DNA of 64,000 nt from Rotaria sp. Silwood1 (Eukaryota; Rotifera; Eurotatoria; Philodinida; Philodinidae). The notes beneath the pieces were generated by a model that saw nothing but the letters and a program-made list of their open reading frames with translations, did not search any database and was not told the DNA's origin. The translations under genes were made by a program, and so were the position numbers. Of the stretch, positions 60,887 to 64,000 are shown one piece after another. Position 1 is the first letter of the stretch. The number at the start of each line of letters is the position of its first letter. Location of the stretch: positions 916,017-980,016 of the forward strand of contig CAJNOP010000045.1 of the NCBI GenBank assembly GCA_905250075.1, written 5' to 3'.

Positions 60887-61548
60887 ATGAATCGTGAAGG
60901 ATTACTTGAATTGATGAAACAAAAAGATGATATTGAAAAAGAATTACATGATTTAGCAAATGAACTTAAATTACAAAATAATGTTGGAATGACAGAAGAA
61001 CTTGTCGATAAAGAAGGATATCCAAGGTAAAGAAAAATTTGTTGAACGTATCTTTTGTCGTGTTAAACAATTATTTTTTTTTCTGTTTAAGAAATGATAT
61101 TGATCTTGTTCGAGTACGTCAAATAAGACAACGAGTTATCTGTTTACAAAATGATCATAAAGCATTGATGAAACAAATCGAAGCGGGTCTTATACAAGTT
61201 CATGAAAATAATCCTTCGAATACTACTGAATCAATAACGACAGCTCCTATCAATACCAGTTTACCTCACAAAGAACCATTTTTACGTGTTGATATTGTTA
61301 GTACTCAATCACCTGCTGAAATAGCTGGACTTCATGTTGGTGATCTTATTTGTCGTATTGGTACCATACGTAAAGATAATTTTCGTACAATACAAGATGT
61401 TGCATCACTTGTCAACAATAGTGAAAATCGTTCAATTACATTACTTGTTCAACGTGCTAATACAAAAGAACAACAAACATTAACATTAATACCAAAAAAA
61501 TGGTCTGGCAATGGTTTATTAGGGTGTAAATTAACACCATTGAGTTGA
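60887..61548 (+). CDS. PSMD9: 26S proteasome assembly chaperone PSMD9 (p27)
   Basis: PSMD9/p27 (Nas2 in yeast) is a PDZ chaperone that escorts Rpt ATPase subunits while the proteasome base is built. Two exons (60887-61026, 61092-61548) join in phase to 198 residues (human 223). The N-terminal coiled-coil (LLELMKQKDDIEKELHDLAN) is followed by the family hallmark GMTEELVDKEGYPRNDIDL and RQRVICLQNDHKALMKQIE. A Ser/Thr-rich linker leads to the PDZ domain at about 105-180 (VDIVSTQSPAEIAGLHVGDL) and the conserved end KKWSGNGLLGCKLTPLS, close to human RWAGKGLLGCNIIPLQ. Confidence 0.96.
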
Positions 61549-62444
61549 TTTCTTTTTAATATAAATTTTTTTTTTTTTTTTTCTTTATTATTATTCATGA
61601 TAAACTAGAAATATCATACATGTAATTGTTAGAAGTTTTTATTTAAATAGCTATGATAAAAAATTGACTAACAATTAAATTTAATTGTCATTTGAATAAG
61701 AAAAATTATATAAGCGAAAAATGTCAGTAGACAATGCAATATTATTACTTTTAGCAATAATCATTTCTTATCATTCTATATACATTTACTTCTTTGTGAT
61801 TAAAATGTAACCGATACCAATGTCAGAAGACTATCATTGTTCCTTTTTTTAAAGAAAAGTAACACGAAATAAGTTACAAATAATCACAAGTTGTGGATGC
61901 AAGGAATGACAATCTAGATGAGCACAATTCTTAAAGCATAACATAGTTTTTCATATAATGCAGTCGATATAACAATAAATATATACGAATGTAATATAAC
62001 TCTACATACGTGACAAAATAATGTTAACATACTGTATAGAAATATAATCATATTTTCGAGGGTTTAGTGGTTTTAATTAAAATTATTCAAGAAAAAAAGA
62101 TCAGAATAAGTTTACGAATATTGAAATCTTGTCAATTAAAAATGTCAAACTTTTCTTAGAATGATATGAAGATTAACATATAGAACTGATATTGTCAAAT
62201 ACGAAATATTTAGATGATAAATTTTCACTAAGTCAGCTTGTTTTTCTTGATTTAAATGATTACACTAGTTATCTCATATGTCATTATTTACCACTAATGT
62301 TTTTTTGTAAACTAATATCTTCTTTCAGGACTTTTTTTTTCTCTATTACTCGATTGAACTCAAATCAATTATCATTCGTAAATAGGTGTGTGTGTATAAA
62401 AAGTCATGCCTTTTATTTTCACATCATTTTAACCAAAAAAACAA
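61549..62444. other. intergenic, PSMD9 3' flank and GPCR upstream region
   Basis: AT-rich with a long T run just after PSMD9. No supported gene. A TTCTTTCAG acceptor-like site at about 62328 could belong to the GPCR 5' UTR. A TG tract lies near 62386. Confidence 0.45.
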
Positions 62445-63466
62445 ATGTCTTACCGATGCTATAATATGACATGGACTCTAGAAGCTCGTCAAATTAGTCG
62501 AGCTTATCTTGCTCTAGCTATACCAGCTTTTATATTTCATGTATTATTTTGGATACATGTAGCTACACATCGAGCACTTCGTCAAATTTCTATGCTTTGG
62601 GTATATAATTATCTTTTTACTGATATTCTTCTACTTGTTCAATTTTTTATTGAATATACCGTACGTAAAATGTCATATTGTATGTCATTTTCAAACTTCT
62701 ATGCATTTTGTAATATTGAAGCCTATACAAATACTTATATGACTATACTTGAAGCATATATGTTAGTTTGTTTAAATATAACACGTTATTATTTAATTGT
62801 AAAGAATTTAAATATATCTATTCAGTATCCTTATATACTAATTTTTTTAAATATATGTCTTTATATTGTTGGAATAAGTGTATTATTATTACAAGTTAAA
62901 GTATTTCAAATAGTGAAATTAGATTCTCATCAACATACTCAAAGTTGTCATTTTAATTATCTTGATATAAAAACTCAATTGGGAAATTTAATCATTATTC
63001 TTTTAATTCCAATTATTTTAAATTGTTATTTTATGACATTAACAACAATTCATGTTCGTCGAGCACAACAAGCTGTTCGATCACAAGTAAAACTAAAAAA
63101 CCAATAAATTTTTCAAATAAACATATTTATTTCTTTTATTTTTCTTTTTTTCGTGATTCATAGCGTAGTAAACATTTACAATTATTAGTTCAATCTTTTG
63201 TTGTTTATATTTTATGGTTAATATTATGGGCACCAAACGTCGTTGTAACTCATATTACTTCGGATAATCATTCAAGTTCTTATACACGTTTCGGTAGTAT
63301 TATAAGTGCTTTATGTGATCCACTTATTTTTATGTTTATTGATCGACGTTTTCTAAAAGTCTGGAAAAAAACATCTTGTCAGATAATACGTTGTGGTCGA
63401 CCATCAAGACGAATACATCCAACAAGAATTAGTAATGCATTTCCTTTATCAATAGTTGCCGAATAA
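62445..63466 (+). CDS. rhodopsin-type orphan G-protein-coupled receptor
   Basis: Two exons (62445-63086, 63164-63466) join in phase to 314 residues with seven hydrophobic segments at about 20-42, 50-72, 92-115, 128-150, 178-205, 222-245 and 258-280. The short N-terminus has an NMT glycosylation site. The end of TM3 carries TRY (CLNITRYYLIV) in place of DRY. TM6 has WLILWAPNVVV, a WxxP-like motif. TM7 ends CDPLIFMFIDRRF, a variant of NPxxY (DPxxF), followed by a basic tail. Cysteines before TM3 (FCNIEAY) and in extracellular loop 2 (QSCHFNY) could form the usual disulfide. The ligand is unknown. Large families of such receptors are usual in rotifers. The start codon could also be the ATG at 62466. 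Confidence 0.85.
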
Positions 63467-64000
63467 TTTTTTTCCCAAAAATCAAATCTAGTCTTTGCTT
63501 TGGAAATCGTAAAGTTTTATTTCTATTTCGTTGAACGGATCTTTTTTTTTTTCCTACACTTTACATTAGTATTATAAGTGAAACATCATTTTCCAAATAA
63601 AAATTTTCTCCTATAAGAATCTAATTGATTAAACTCTTAAATATCTTTGACATAAAAGAATTTTATCAGACATTTAATACTATAACTATAAATACAATTA
63701 TCTTTATATACATGTTACTAAAAATTTTCATTAATCATATCATTCCATCATCGGTCATTAGCATAGAAAAGATATATGTATATTAAAAGCATGTCCTATA
63801 TCAGATTGTTTAGAGATTGTCTAGTGTCTAAATTTGTGCTGCTGTCAATTTAATTGAAGATATATAAAAATCATCTTATAATGTATTAAATGTTGTTACG
63901 ATTAGAAGATTCCAAGATGTTATTTGAATTTTACATTCTATGTTTTAGTTGACTCATAAAGAATCGTTTTGACAAAAGAATTAGTTAATTAATAGATATA
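63467..64000. other. right-edge intergenic region
   Basis: AT-rich 3' flank of the GPCR gene, with AATAAA near 63597. No gene was seen before the window ends. Confidence 0.5.

Overview
The window looks like nuclear DNA of a bdelloid rotifer (Rotaria- or Adineta-like). It is AT-rich, its genes are conserved animal genes cut by many short introns (about 50-120 nt, GT-AG) plus some much longer ones, and it holds a cluster of secretory LEA (late embryogenesis abundant) proteins of the kind known from desiccation-tolerant bdelloids. The species is inferred from gene content; no marker gene fixes it. Exon chains were assembled by hand from splice consensus and homology. For most genes the exon lengths sum to a whole number of codons, which supports the models.

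Layout. 1-4930: no gene, many microsatellites. 4931-6987 (-): Derlin-2. 8110-20775 (-): clathrin heavy chain, with several large introns that hold decayed mobile elements. 20797-23955: gene-free. 23956-29838 (+): two ER/secretory LEA-like proteins followed by an ERp29 chaperone whose C-terminus carries a LEA-like extension. 29839-36773: gene-poor, with a low-G stretch, a decayed ~166-bp tandem repeat, and a nested mobile-element block (33181-36284). 36774-38058 (+): tafazzin. 40527-41055 (-): small secreted orphan protein. 41056-48961: gene-poor, with two tandem repeats. 48962-50542 (-): U2 snRNP A'. 50675-~53395 (-): ACAD9-like acyl-CoA dehydrogenase with an altered active-site glutamate. 53594-54223: near-perfect foldback element. 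54996-56327 (-): HtrA2/Omi. 59081-60702 (+): STPG1. 60887-61548 (+): PSMD9/p27. 62445-63466 (+): rhodopsin-type orphan GPCR.

Themes. (1) The strongest biological signal is 23956-29838. Three same-strand genes all encode a signal peptide and end in x-x-[D/E]-L. Two are LEA-like, and the third is an ER chaperone that has gained an LEA-like amphipathic tail. This suggests a locus for protecting the ER lumen or secretory pathway during drying. (2) Many genes have a clean 3' splice acceptor only 3-50 nt upstream of the ATG with no visible upstream exon. This fits spliced-leader trans-splicing, and ACAD9/SNRPA1 (132-nt gap) and STPG1/PSMD9 (184-nt gap) look like operon-type pairs. (3) A family of foldback elements sharing the end ACTWACRAGGGAACATTCC occurs in CLTC introns and upstream of ACAD9, and another foldback of different type sits inside a three-layer nest at 33-36 kb.
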